From the NCBI RefSeq assembly GCF_013409995.1, contig NZ_JACCBX010000013.1, positions 62,001-126,000 on the forward strand: DNA of 64,000 nt, given 5' to 3'. This DNA is from Neobacillus driksii. GTDB taxonomy: Bacteria > Bacillota > Bacilli > Bacillales > Cytobacillaceae. Positions 32,651-41,938 of this stretch are shown here, in pieces. Under the pieces are notes generated by a model. It saw nothing but the letters and a program-made list of their open reading frames with translations, was not told the origin of the DNA and ran no database searches. The position numbers and the translations under genes were made by a program. Numbering within the stretch: the first letter of the stretch is position 1; each line of letters opens with the position of its first letter.

Positions 32651-34552
32651 TTAACTTAACCACAATTCCATCACTGAATCCAATTCTTTACTTAATTCAA
32701 TTTTTTTAGAATAAAGCATAGTAAGCTCCTCATATTCGATTTGGTCGTTGGACAAGGCCAAGTCTATCGCTTTTATTTCTTTTTCAAGGCTTTCAATCCT
32801 TGTCAGCGCATTAGACATTAATTCTTCTTGGTTTAAACTTTCGGGTTTATTTCTTTGTTTCTTATCTTTTTCACGACTTACGATTGGTACTTCCTTAGGC
32901 TGCTGACTTTTATAATAATCGTAATTTCCCTGATAGCATTTAAAGCCATTACCCTCCAAAGCAATAACTCTTTCAGCGATTTTATTAATAAAATAACGGT
33001 CATGAGAAATAAAGAATATCGTACCCTTAAAGTCTTCAAGTGCTTCCTCAAGGGTTTCGATAGAGTCAATATCAAGATGATTCGTCGGTTCATCAAGGAT
33101 TAATAAATTTATGTCTTGATAGAGAAGCATGGCAAGCTTTAGCCTTATCCTCTCGCCTCCTGACAAGTGCATAACTTTTTTAAAGGGACTCTTTTTAAAG
33201 AACATAAATTTTGACAAGTATTCCCTTGCTTTTCCTTCGAGAATGGATATATCCTCTCTGAATGCCTCCAGCACTGTGTGCTCTTCATTTTTAAAGGTGA
33301 TTTTTTGAAGTAAATAGGCTGCCATCACATTCGCACCTAATTCAACAACACCTTGATCAGGCTGCTCTTCTCCTAAAAGCATTCTTAGGAAGGTGGTTTT
33401 ACCACTTCCATTTGGCCCGATCAGTCCGACCCTTTCACCATAATGAATCATTAAATTTGCATCCTTAAAGATTCCTTTATCTTGATAACTCTTGGACAGT
33501 TCAATCGCCTTGATCGTTTCATTTCCCGAGCGTTCGGCCACTTTCAGATCCAATCTCATATTCTTCCGTTCAAAAACGGGTTTATCAATTCGTTCCATCT
33601 TATCGAGCTTTTTTTGAATACTTGCCGCTCTTCTGAAGAATTTATTATTATCAGCCCGCATTGCCCAGTCTCTCAGACTTTTAACTTGATTTTCCATATT
33701 ATTTACTTTTTTCTGCTGTTCTCGAAAATGCTCATATTGAATCCGCATATTTTCTTCTTTTTGACTAACAAAAGATGAGTAATTGCCCTTGTACGATATT
33801 GATTCCATATCCTCTATTTCCACAATTTTATTGACTACATGATCCAAAAAGTATCGGTCATGGGATACGATAATGACAATTCCTTTGTAGCTTTTAAGGT
33901 AGCCCTCTAGCCATTCAATCGACTCCATATCTAAATGATTGGTCGGCTCATCGAGCAGTAATATATCCGGATTATGAATCAAAAGCTTACCAAGCACTAC
34001 AGTCGTTTTTTCCCCGCCGCTCAGTAAATCAAAATCCCTATTTAAAAAGCTGTCGGTGAAATTAAGTCCGGTACAAACCTTACTTAATTTCTCTTCACGC
34101 TCGTATCCGCCTTTCACTTCAAAAAGCTCAACCAGATCACTATATTTTTTTAAGGCTTTTTCCAGGGCATTATCCTCCAGCTTTTTCATTTGATTCTCTA
34201 ATTCCCGCATTTGGTTCTCGATACAGACTATCTCCTCAAAGGCCAAGTTTAGAACATCAATGACTCTTAACCCTTCCGGATACACAGGGGATTGTTCAAG
34301 GTATGCCTTAGACGCTCCTCTTGGCAGGTTAATTAATCCTTCATCATACCCAGGGCTTGAAGTTTGCGGGTAGCCTGGATAATAATGCATCTTCTCGATT
34401 CCCGCGATTAGTTTAAGAATCGTACTCTTACCGCTTCCATTATCACCAACAATCCCAACCTTATCTCCTTCATATGCTTCAAACGATATATTATTAACCA
34501 CAAGAGTAGCTTCCATAAATTTTTTAACGCCATGCAATTTCATTTCTAACAT
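32651..34552 (-). CDS. ABC-F ATPase, probable ribosome protection protein
   Basis: 633 residues from the ATG at 34552, 5-6 bp after AAGGAG. Two ABC domains: Walker A GDNGSGKST and GPNGSGKTT, signatures LLSGGEKTTV and LSGGERIRL, both with LLLDEPTNHLD or LILDEPTNHLD, joined by a linker with coiled coil (about residues 265-330), and a C-terminal coiled-coil extension (about 560-633). No transmembrane helices. Family knowledge: ABC-F proteins bind the ribosomal E site and either dislodge antibiotics (Vga, Lsa, VmlR, Msr types) or rescue stalled ribosomes. The attenuator-type leader upstream, with a leader peptide, favours the antibiotic-resistance class. Confidence 0.88.
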   Translation of the reverse strand: MLEMKLHGVKKFMEATLVVNNISFEAYEGDKVGIVGDNGSGKSTILKLIAGIEKMHYYPGYPQTSSPGYDEGLINLPRGASKAYLEQSPVYPEGLRVIDVLNLAFEEIVCIENQMRELENQMKKLEDNALEKALKKYSDLVELFEVKGGYEREEKLSKVCTGLNFTDSFLNRDFDLLSGGEKTTVVLGKLLIHNPDILLLDEPTNHLDMESIEWLEGYLKSYKGIVIIVSHDRYFLDHVVNKIVEIEDMESISYKGNYSSFVSQKEENMRIQYEHFREQQKKVNNMENQVKSLRDWAMRADNNKFFRRAASIQKKLDKMERIDKPVFERKNMRLDLKVAERSGNETIKAIELSKSYQDKGIFKDANLMIHYGERVGLIGPNGSGKTTFLRMLLGEEQPDQGVVELGANVMAAYLLQKITFKNEEHTVLEAFREDISILEGKAREYLSKFMFFKKSPFKKVMHLSGGERIRLKLAMLLYQDINLLILDEPTNHLDIDSIETLEEALEDFKGTIFFISHDRYFINKIAERVIALEGNGFKCYQGNYDYYKSQQPKEVPIVSREKDKKQRNKPESLNQEELMSNALTRIESLEKEIKAIDLALSNDQIEYEELTMLYSKKIELSKELDSVMELWLS

Positions 34553-34639
34553 ATAATCTCCTTCTTTCATCCATATTCCAGTTACACTTTTTATGGACAA
34601 GGCAAAGAAGAAACTGCATTACCTATTTATTTTTAAAAT

Positions 34640-34797
34640 AAAAAAGACCATAAGAAGAGAGTTCTTCTTACAGCCTGTATAATCAGTGGATTAAATTTAT
34701 TTAAGCAGTATAAGCAAAAGTACGCATACTAAAAAAGTGCATAACTATGCCTGACCACCTTGCATTAAAAAATGCGGTACTTCAAATAAATTTAATC
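34640..34797 (-). promoter_or_regulatory. Attenuator leader of the ABC-F gene
   Basis: Reading the minus strand: one arm of a perfect 14-bp inverted repeat (34784-34797), a 13-codon leader frame (34701-34742), the second arm (34689-34702) overlapping its stop codon, then an intrinsic terminator (stem TAAGAAGA / TCTTCTTA, 34651-34670, followed by TCTTTTTTATTTT). The structural gene starts 88 bp beyond. This fits antibiotic-induced ribosome stalling that alters folding so that transcription passes the terminator. Confidence 0.75.
34701..34742 (-). CDS. Putative leader peptide MHFFSMRTFAYTA
   Basis: A 13-codon frame in the ABC-F leader. The start ATG is at 34740-34742, with AAGGTGGT about 12 bp upstream (somewhat long spacing). 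Its stop codon lies exactly in the second arm of the 14-bp inverted repeat, as expected of a regulatory upstream frame. The aromatic content (three Phe, one Tyr) is a plausible stall context. Confidence 0.5.
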   Translation of the reverse strand: MHFFSMRTFAYTA

Positions 34798-35019
34798 TTG
34801 ATTCAGTAAAGTAAGTTACCTTCTAATTTGCCGTAATTCCATAAGAGCATAACAAATAAACCTATTATTTATAGGCAATTTCACACTCGTTACAAAATCG
34901 ATATTAATTTTAAAATAAATTAATATTAGCAATTAGTTGGTTCCATAAACTTACTTTCCCCCTTCAAAATTTCCTTAATTATCTCATTTTTACATTAATT
35001 TGTAAACCACGTATTTATG
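34798..35019. other. AT-rich upstream part of the ABC-F leader region, no gene
   Basis: Between the MFS stop and the ABC-F leader I see no reading frame of note. A small hairpin CCTAT / ATAGG (34861-34875) is present. The ABC-F promoter must lie here but no convincing -35/-10 pair is evident. Confidence 0.4.
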
Positions 35020-36288
35020 TTACCTTTCACTTGATTGGTCTGTTTCCTTACGCTTTTCCTTAATCCAACTTACTCCAATCAAACCGAGTAAAGAGAAGAT
35101 AACCGGAGTGATGAACCCGTAGAAATATCCGTTACCCGCACTGCTTGAGGCAGTCTGAAATTGATCCAACACGACCCCAAAAATACTCGGCAGCAGGACG
35201 GCACTCAGAAATCCACCCGTGTTTGCAAATCCCGATACAATACCCGACTCTTTTAAAGGAAAGGATTGACGGACAACCGCAAAGGTTAAGGCACTTGCTC
35301 CATATCCAAAGCCAATAATAAAGAAAAGGATGATTAGTATGGAAAGCGGAGGATTCCCTTTAAATAAAAGAAAAGTCGCCCAGCACAATAAAATAATAAG
35401 ATGAATAACAACATATGGACGTTTAATAGTGTTCAAAACGCTTGAGATCCAACTAGATAACGGAGCTCCTAAGAGTGCTCCGATAAGCCCAATCATGATG
35501 AGCTGACTTGCATCTGAACGTGTCATTCCATACATATTCATCCCATAAGGAACTGCCCATGAACCGATAAAACCTACATATGCTCCCACAATACCAAAGT
35601 GACACAGGAATAAAGCCCATGCCTGCCGATTCGAAAATATCCTTCTTATTAAAACTAACGTCCTTTCGCGTTGGACCTCTCTTTTGATAGAAACATATTC
35701 GTTAATAAAGATTTGTTTTGGTTTTTTTATCAGAACAAAATAAAGAATTATTCCACATAAACATAACAATATCCCAGCTAATAAAAATGCCGCTCTCCAT
35801 CCAAGTAAGTCAATTAACAGGGAGAAAGGGACCGTTGCCAACAGAAAGCCAAGACTTCCTGTCATTCCTGCAATCCCTATCAAGCGTACGAACTCCTTTA
35901 CCTTAAACCATTGGCCCAAAATTAACACCATATTGACCCAGATGGTCGCATCCCCTATACCCGTGATGGTTCTGGCAAGAAATAGGACAGATTCATGCGT
36001 ACCAAGACTATAGATAATAGTCCCCAGACCCGTAAGAATTGCCCCAATTATAAGAAAAAAATTAGGGCCATAACGGTCCGCCAATATCCCCATAGGTACT
36101 TGTAAACTAGTATATACAAAAAATTGCATACTAGTCAGTAACCCAATCGTTGATGCCGTTACATTAAAGTCCCTCATTACTTCGTCAGTTATTAATCCTG
36201 GAGCTGTTCGTTGGCTTGCCATTAAAAAGTAAGTAAACAATACAGAAGCAAATACGATCCATCTAAATTTGCTATTTTGTTTATCCAA
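35020..36288 (-). CDS. MFS transporter
   Basis: 422 residues, twelve transmembrane helices expected. The loop 2-3 motif is GILADRYGPNFF and the helix 4 region has ARTITGIGDATIWVN. Central loop with IKREVQRERTL. It resembles general MFS permeases of the NarK/ACS or hexuronate type, but no substrate can be assigned. It is monocistronic, without a clear terminator before the ABC-F leader. Confidence 0.82.
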   Translation of the reverse strand: MDKQNSKFRWIVFASVLFTYFLMASQRTAPGLITDEVMRDFNVTASTIGLLTSMQFFVYTSLQVPMGILADRYGPNFFLIIGAILTGLGTIIYSLGTHESVLFLARTITGIGDATIWVNMVLILGQWFKVKEFVRLIGIAGMTGSLGFLLATVPFSLLIDLLGWRAAFLLAGILLCLCGIILYFVLIKKPKQIFINEYVSIKREVQRERTLVLIRRIFSNRQAWALFLCHFGIVGAYVGFIGSWAVPYGMNMYGMTRSDASQLIMIGLIGALLGAPLSSWISSVLNTIKRPYVVIHLIILLCWATFLLFKGNPPLSILIILFFIIGFGYGASALTFAVVRQSFPLKESGIVSGFANTGGFLSAVLLPSIFGVVLDQFQTASSSAGNGYFYGFITPVIFSLLGLIGVSWIKEKRKETDQSSER

Positions 36289-36446
36289 AGATTTTTCTCC
36301 TATTGGCTTTTACCACTATGTATATGAGTTAATTTTATAAAGTATCATTATGAATTGAGGAATTGGGTGGCTTAAAGGGTCGGTTTTGAAGTGGTTTTCT
36401 CAAAATACGTGTCTTGGTCTTTAATCGAGTACCAAGCAAAGGTAAA

Positions 36447-36652
36447 ATAAGCGGAGAATTTCCGGTTAAATGCAGAACGAAGCTCATTTAGGGGTAAATA
36501 GGCGGAGGTTTTCCGCTTAATCAACGAAAAATCTCCCATTTTCGAATTTTTAAAGTCAATAGGCGGAATCTCTCCGTCTATTTAAGCTTGTTTTAATACT
36601 AATTACAAATTAAGCGGAAATTTTCCTCCTATTTATCAGCTCAGGTGCTTTA
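36447..36652. repeat. Dispersed composite repeat, copy 2
   Basis: It matches copy 1 (12039-12245) module by module: AGCGGAGAATTTCCGG, GGCGGAGGTTTTCCGC, GGCGGAATCTCTCCGTC and AGCGGAAATTTTCCTCC, with the linkers also conserved (for example TTAAATGCAGAA and TTTTAATACTAATTA-like). The right end continues into a stretch that on the minus strand reads WVKHLS-stop, like the 3' end of the vWA gene. Outside it, 36289-36446 and 36653-36792 hold nothing recognisable. Confidence 0.8.
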
Positions 36653-36792
36653 CCCAATCCCACCAACCGATAAGTGCGGACCCTATTGAACCTAGTTGCG
36701 GGAATCAGCTGCTTTTTTATTGATAGATTAATAAAATTGGCACTCTTTCTATGTCATAGATAATGAGATATGTTAGGAAGCTTGATAAATAA

Positions 36793-36826
36793 AGAAAAAG
36801 ACGTATGGCAATTCATACGTCTTTTC
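36793..36826. terminator. Bidirectional terminator past the NlpC/P60 gene
   Basis: AAAAGACGTATG / CATACGTCTTTT stem with a 6-nt loop, T runs on both strands. Confidence 0.88.
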
Positions 36827-36923
36827 TTGTATCTTTTAATAAGAATGCACCCGAAAACGGAACCCTTTAATTTTCAGGGTAGTTGTCTTTTTTAGAATGG
36901 TTAACCTATTAATATAATAGAGC

Positions 36924-38051
36924 CTACTTTAGGATCCTAGAAGCAGTAGAAAATTTAGACGGATTAAATGGAGCAATTTTCACTACATCACCCGTTTGCG
37001 GGGCATGAATATATTGTCCTCCCCCGATATAAATGCCTACATGATAGGCTGGCATTCCCTTGAACACTAAATCTCCTGGCTGCAGTTGATTCAATGAAAC
37101 TCTTGTTCCGACATTTTGCTGAGCGCTAGACGTTCTTGGAAGACTAATGCCAACGGAACGATATACATATGAAACAAATCCTGAACAATCAAATCCGCTT
37201 GGCGTGGATCCACCCCATACATAAGGAACACCCAAATATTGTTTAGCATTGGCAATAACCGCATTTGCCGTTGCAGAGCTTGCTACATTTGCAGCAACAG
37301 CAGTAGGTGTTGCTGACGCTGGTGATAGTGCTGGTGCCGGTGTATTTGTTGTGGTGGTGGTTACTAAAGATTGCTGCTGCTCCAATTGTTGTCGGGCTTG
37401 TTCAGCAGCCTGCTGTTCAGCCTCTTGTTGAGCCAGTTGAGCCTGCAAAGTGCCCTCTGCAGCAGCTAAATCTGTTTCAATTTGTTGCTTATCTTTTTCA
37501 ATCTGTTCTTGTTCAGCAGCTAATTGCACTTGGTTCTGTTTTAAATGGTCAATCTGAGTATGTAATTGTTCCTTCGCTTCTATTAAGGCTTGTTCTTTTT
37601 CATTTAATCCGTTTAATAATTCTGTATCACTTTCAATAAACTGTGAAATTGCAGTAAAACGATTAAAAAACTCAGAAACGCTGCCAGATGAAAGCAAAAG
37701 TTCTGCGTACCTAACGACAGACTGATCACCATTTAATTGAATGCTTTTTAGTCGTTCTGAATAAACCTTTTTATGATTCTCTAAAGCGGTTTCAGCTTTA
37801 ACAATTTCTGCCTCAGTTTCTTCAATTTTATCTTGTTGAATGACAATTTCTTCATTTAGCTCTCGACTCTTCTCGATCGCTAAGCTAATTCGGTTGTCCA
37901 ATTGTTGAATCTTTGTTTCAAAGTCATTAATTTGTTCCTTAGTAGCGTCGATTTGTCCGTTTGTGACTGGATTTGCAAAAGTAGGTGTTACTTGTATAGT
38001 AGTAGCAAGGACCATAGCTGCTGCTGCATATTTTAAGAATTTTTTTATCAT
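36924..38051 (-). CDS. CwlO-like NlpC/P60 peptidoglycan endopeptidase
   Basis: 375 residues from the ATG at 38051 (GAGGAG 8 bp upstream; a GTG directly before is the other option). Signal peptide with cleavage near TFA-NP (about residue 27). Long coiled coil (about 30-228, rich in Gln, Glu, Lys), a low-complexity Thr/Ala/Pro linker (230-262), then an NlpC/P60 domain with catalytic Cys289 (SGFDCSGFV), His337 and His349. Family knowledge: CwlO/PcsB-type D,L-endopeptidases cut cross-links for cell elongation and are controlled by FtsEX and WalRK. A WalR-like box lies upstream. Confidence 0.9.
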   Translation of the reverse strand: MIKKFLKYAAAAMVLATTIQVTPTFANPVTNGQIDATKEQINDFETKIQQLDNRISLAIEKSRELNEEIVIQQDKIEETEAEIVKAETALENHKKVYSERLKSIQLNGDQSVVRYAELLLSSGSVSEFFNRFTAISQFIESDTELLNGLNEKEQALIEAKEQLHTQIDHLKQNQVQLAAEQEQIEKDKQQIETDLAAAEGTLQAQLAQQEAEQQAAEQARQQLEQQQSLVTTTTTNTPAPALSPASATPTAVAANVASSATANAVIANAKQYLGVPYVWGGSTPSGFDCSGFVSYVYRSVGISLPRTSSAQQNVGTRVSLNQLQPGDLVFKGMPAYHVGIYIGGGQYIHAPQTGDVVKIAPFNPSKFSTASRILK

Positions 38052-38146
38052 CACAAAATCTCCTCTTGAAACGTAGCCTAATAAATTTTTAATATATTAC
38101 TAGTTTATATTGCAAGAGGGCTAAAAAACAATGATATAGTCGGAAT

Positions 38147-38163
38147 TGTAATTAAATTGTAAT
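38147..38163 (+). promoter_or_regulatory. WalR-like box upstream of the CwlO-like gene
   Basis: TGTAAT-TAAAT-TGTAAT is a perfect fit to the WalR consensus TGTWAH-N5-TGTWAH. It lies on the strand opposite to the gene, about 20 bp upstream of a -35/-10 pair (TTGTTT, 16 bp, TATAAA on the minus strand). Orientation is unusual for activation. Confidence 0.45.
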
Positions 38164-38257
38164 TTATTGTTGAATAATCTATGAAAAAAGTCAGTTCCTC
38201 CCCATTAAAGGAAGGAAGGTGGGTATTTTTGTCGTAAGGTGTCTGAAGAGCGAATAA

Positions 38258-38290
38258 CAAAAAAGAAAGGCAAATAAATCCGCCTTTCTC
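38258..38290 (-). terminator. Terminator of the VOC gene
   Basis: GAAAGGC / GCCTTTC stem followed on the minus strand by TTTTTTGTTATTCG. Confidence 0.85.
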
Positions 38291-38302
38291 CTTCAAAAAT
38301 CA

Positions 38303-38698
38303 CTATTTTGCATTGGCATCGGGTTGATGAATTCCGAAAATGTTTCCTTCGGTATCAATGTAGTATCCTTGCCACGCCATTCCAGGCAGGGCATATTTAG
38401 GGAGTGCGACTTTGCCGCCGTTTTCAAGAATTTTTGCTTCGGTTACATCGTAATCTTCTACTCCCATTGTACAAGCAAACCCATTTAGTGCTTGGCCTGC
38501 TTCAGGCGGAGCGCTTTGTCGCTGCATTAACGCACCATTGATTCCTGGCTCTTTTTCATCTCCAGTCACCGCACCAAAATAGGGCATTCCTGCATATTCA
38601 CTATAATCTTCGAATTTCCATCCGAATACCTCTCCATAAAACTTCTTTGCCTGTTCCATGTCACTCACATGAATTTCAAAATGAACTAATCTAGCCAT
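38303..38698 (-). CDS. VOC family (glyoxalase-like) protein
   Basis: 131 residues from the ATG at 38698 (GGGAGGA just upstream). Two beta-alpha-beta-beta-beta modules: VHFEIHVSDMEQAKKFYGEV and the C-terminal ALPGMAWQGYYIDTEGNIFG. FEI-H near the start and the Glu in DTEGN are candidate metal ligands of the fold. Function unknown; related proteins are annotated as glyoxalase/bleomycin resistance. Monocistronic. Confidence 0.82.
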   Translation of the reverse strand: MARLVHFEIHVSDMEQAKKFYGEVFGWKFEDYSEYAGMPYFGAVTGDEKEPGINGALMQRQSAPPEAGQALNGFACTMGVEDYDVTEAKILENGGKVALPKYALPGMAWQGYYIDTEGNIFGIHQPDANAK

Positions 38699-38855
38699 CA
38701 TTTCCTCCCGCCATTTCATTTATTTTTTTGTATTCGCTCTAGTTTGTTCTCTCTTATTATAACCAGAATAGAATAATTTAAATATTTAAAATAATTATAA
38801 ATAGACAAATTTGACTCCTCAATCCAATATGTAAATACAGTTTTAGTACTATAAG

Positions 38856-39791
38856 TTAAAAATGTTTTTTCAACTCGGTTAAATCAATTCTAGAAGTTAA
38901 CGATCCAAGTCCAGTTGTTGCTTGTGCACCAACACGATTGGCAAATTGAAGATACTCGGTTAATCTCGTGGTCCCTCTTGGCATCCCCTTCTCGTGGAAG
39001 CAATACAAAAGTCCGGCCATAAAGGCATCTCCTGCACCGGTTGTATCAATCGTGTCTACCTTCGGTGCCGGGCTAAAAACTTTGTCTCCTTCCATCACTC
39101 CATAGGCTCCTTTGCCGCCCATCGTGATAAATAAGTAAGGAATGTTCCATTTTAATATTTTTTCCAGTCCATCCTCAAGTGAATTTGTTTCCGTCAAAAA
39201 ATTCAACTCATCTTCAGCCAACTTGACGATAGTAGCCTGTTTAAGGAACGAAACCACTGTCTCACGGCAATGGTGCTCACTTTCCCATCGTTTTAAACGA
39301 AGGTTTGCATCAAAGGCAATTAGATTGGAAGTTTCTTTAGCATATCTTAGTGCAGCCTCGGTTGTCTTTTTTAATTTTTTTTGAAAGAGGGTGCCGGAGC
39401 CAAAATAAAATATCCTTGTCTTTTCAAAAAGTTCTCTTTCTAACTCTTCTTCTGCTAATACTTCATCCGGAGTCTGGTTGACATAAGAATGAAAGTTTCG
39501 CTCTCCGCTTTCTGTCAGATGTACATAAACCCCACACATTCTTTTCGTCTCTGTACGAACAGAAAATTCAAGATTGACGCCTTCCTTTTTTAGTTCTTGT
39601 TCCACAAATTGACCGTTTGAATCTGTCCCGAATTTACACAAATAATAAGTTGGAAGCCCCAGTCTGCTGGTTCCAACGGCCAAGTTAACAGTTGCGCCAC
39701 CTAACAGCTGCCAGAATTTTGTATTGTTACGATCAGTTGAAATATAATCTACAAAAGCTTCACCTAGTGATATAACTCCTTGGTTTTCCAA
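38856..39791 (-). CDS. PfkB-family sugar kinase, probably fructokinase-like
   Basis: 311 residues from a TTG at 39791, which follows AGGAGGGC by 5 bp; an ATG at 39824 has no site and adds a non-conserved tail. ISLGEAFVDYI opens the ribokinase fold, GGATVNLAVGTSRLG is the first PfkB signature region, and DTTGAGDAFMAG holds the second signature with the catalytic Asp. It phosphorylates a sugar, plausibly fructose. It is monocistronic and not linked to a transporter here. It could supply the fructokinase activity missing from the GH32 locus at 56 kb. Confidence 0.85.
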   Translation of the reverse strand: MENQGVISLGEAFVDYISTDRNNTKFWQLLGGATVNLAVGTSRLGLPTYYLCKFGTDSNGQFVEQELKKEGVNLEFSVRTETKRMCGVYVHLTESGERNFHSYVNQTPDEVLAEEELERELFEKTRIFYFGSGTLFQKKLKKTTEAALRYAKETSNLIAFDANLRLKRWESEHHCRETVVSFLKQATIVKLAEDELNFLTETNSLEDGLEKILKWNIPYLFITMGGKGAYGVMEGDKVFSPAPKVDTIDTTGAGDAFMAGLLYCFHEKGMPRGTTRLTEYLQFANRVGAQATTGLGSLTSRIDLTELKKHF

Positions 39792-39861
39792 AATAGCCCT
39801 CCTGCTGGAAAGTATAAACTCCATTATAAACTATTTTTTACTTACTTCTGTTGAACCATAA

Positions 39862-39892
39862 TAAAAATCCCTCAAACTCTTAGTCTGAGGGA
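39862..39892 (-). terminator. Terminator of the M4 protease gene
   Basis: TCCCTCA / TGAGGGA stem extended by ACT / AGT, followed on the minus strand by TTTTTATTATG. Confidence 0.85.
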
Positions 39893-39937
39893 ATGAAAAA
39901 CGAAATTCATTATTCATCTTACAGGCAATCATGATAC

Positions 39938-41615
39938 TTAGTAAATTCCCACCGCATCAAATCCAGCATTCGCTGCAATCACTTCCTCGCTGCCTTCACC
40001 GTAAAGGTCAATAGCAGACTGAACAACCGCCTGACGGGCATCGCTGAAATCGGAATTAGAAGTTAAATAAACCGTTAGAGCACGGTAGTAGATTTGCCCT
40101 AACTTTTCCCTGCCGACTTCTTGACCAATCAAGTATGCAGCATGGTTTGTAATCGACGAGTTAACATGAACTCCGCCGCCATCAACAGATGTTGGCATAT
40201 TATAAAACTCGTTCATGTGATCTGGATAGACTCCGCCGTTTGTGCTATATGATCTTCTTTCCGCGTTGCTAACTACAACACTATTTGGATTACTTAAGCT
40301 TCTCAATACGGTTACACCATCAGCTTTAGCAGCAGGTGCCATAATATCCTCGCCCATTTCCCAATCACTATCGTCAACAAGCGCACCAAAGATGTCTGCA
40401 AAAGATTCATTTAATGCTCCTGATTGATTACGGTACACTAAATTAGCTGAATGAGTGATGACACCATGGGTCATTTCGTGGGCAGCAACATCAAGACCAG
40501 CGATAAAGACGTCATGAACACACCGTCACCATCACCATAGGTCATCCATCGTCCATTCCAGGAAGCATTGTTATAATTCGTACCATAGTGAACTTTAGAA
40601 ATAATCGCCATCCCTTCACCATCAAGAGAATTACGGCCATGCTCATTTAAGTAATACTCATACACCTTTTCAGAATTATAGTGTGCGTCGACCAGTGCTC
40701 GATCATAGTCGCCGATAAATGCTGCAGAATTCCCTACGTAGAGAGTATCATTACTGGAAGTGTTATCATTTTTTGCATCATACGTTACGATTCCTCCTAG
40801 GTTTTCATGAGAGTAATCTGCCAACGCAAACTTCGTTCCAGCATTCGGTTCCTTTACTTGCGTAATATGTAATTCCCTATGCTCACCATGCACACCTTTG
40901 CCAGCACCTTTTTGTGTTTTTGCTTCATCGGCATGCATTAAGCCATTATACTTGTCGATGACTTCTCCTGTCTTTGCGTCTACAAAAACAAACCAGTTCC
41001 CAGGTTCATCCCCCATAAAGTTTACATTCACTTTATAGGCGGTATAATTTTCCCCTCCAAATGGAAGGACAACGAGATCAGTAGTTGTTCATAAGTCAGT
41101 TCTTCGGGGGCATTAACAGAGGATAAAGCGGTCTTTAAAGCAGAATCACTGCTTAAGGACGCAGTCGTGTCCACGGTATCATCGGCAATCGTCTGATTTA
41201 CTCTTCCGTTGACGGACACCACTTCATTATTCTCATTAAAATGAACAACAACCTCGGCACCTTCAACATTTACTCCATTTACTGCCTGATTAAAGCGGAC
41301 GTGAGTCATACCGAGTTTATCTTTTTGGACACTCTTCACCTTTAGATTCTTATCCGGATTATTAATGCCCGTTTTGCCTTCGTTTTTCTTCAAATAATTC
41401 AATGCTTCGGAGGAGGTACTTGAAGCGTATTTCTCTGCAAAACGCTCCTTCACAAATAATGGAACACTTGCCTTCTCATTCCAAGCCTTTGAAGCTTGTA
41501 CACCACTGCCTGCCTTCGAATCTGCCGGCTGTGCAAATACACTACTAACTGGAATAGATCCTGCCAACATCGCTGCCGACAGAGCCATAGGTATAATAAA
41601 CTTTTTCTTCATCAT
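39938..41615 (-). pseudogene. Secreted neutral protease (thermolysin family M4), broken by two frameshifts
   Basis: Three adjacent frames together give one M4 protease of about 550 residues: signal peptide and FTP/PepSY propeptide (41615-41028), N-terminal catalytic part (41031-40471), and C-terminal catalytic part (40474-39938). The reading frame slips by -1 (a missing base) near 41083-41092 and again near 40508-40520. Bridging them restores TTDLVVLPFGGENY and then IAGLDVAAHEMTHGV, with the zinc motif HEMTH at 40466-40480; the third ligand region NESFADIFGA and the catalytic His region GGGVHVNSS follow. The upstream gene start has AGGAGG. Two independent slips suggest a decayed gene, though sequencing error in a homopolymer-poor region is possible. 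Confidence 0.85.
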
Positions 41616-41938
41616 TCAATACCTCCTATTATTTTCCACTGAGTTTATTATAGGTTAGTAGAATTTAAATAGCATGAATAATTGTAATTATTTTAATATT
41701 ATAAATATATGGAAAAATAAACCTATTTCATATACCAGAATAGGTATAATCTACCAATTACTATCAGTTTCCATAACAAAAAAATCCCCCATACTTTTTT
41801 TGTCTGAGGAACATAAACGCACTTCAATTTTCACTTAAATCCACTAAAATTATTCATACCCAGCTATGCATTTCAATCAATGCTACTGTCTCAACGAATG
41901 TTGGTCTTGTTTGGCAAAATGCGAGATGTAGTTCTAAC
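41616..41938. other. Intergenic region: protease promoter area and a terminator
   Basis: Very AT-rich DNA between the ECF operon and the M4 protease gene. The only recognisable element is the terminator at 41778-41809. No other gene seen. Confidence 0.4.
41778..41809 (-). terminator. Terminator of the ECF transporter operon
   Basis: CCTCAGAC / GTATGGGG stem (one mismatch, one GU) followed on the minus strand by ATTTTTTTG. Confidence 0.65.

Noticed and set aside
34745..34765. Six-codon frame MQGGQA in the ABC-F leader
   Set aside because: It has no ribosome binding site of its own (its codons contain the site of the next frame); the 13-codon frame fits the leader design better.
38105..38296. 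A 63-codon minus-strand frame
   Set aside because: It runs through a terminator and the promoter of the CwlO-like gene, has no ribosome binding site and no recognisable sequence.
40471..41031. Reading the three M4 protease frames as separate genes with ATGA-type overlaps
   Set aside because: The overlaps are accidental; joined, the frames give one continuous protease, and the middle frames have no ribosome binding sites or signal peptides.
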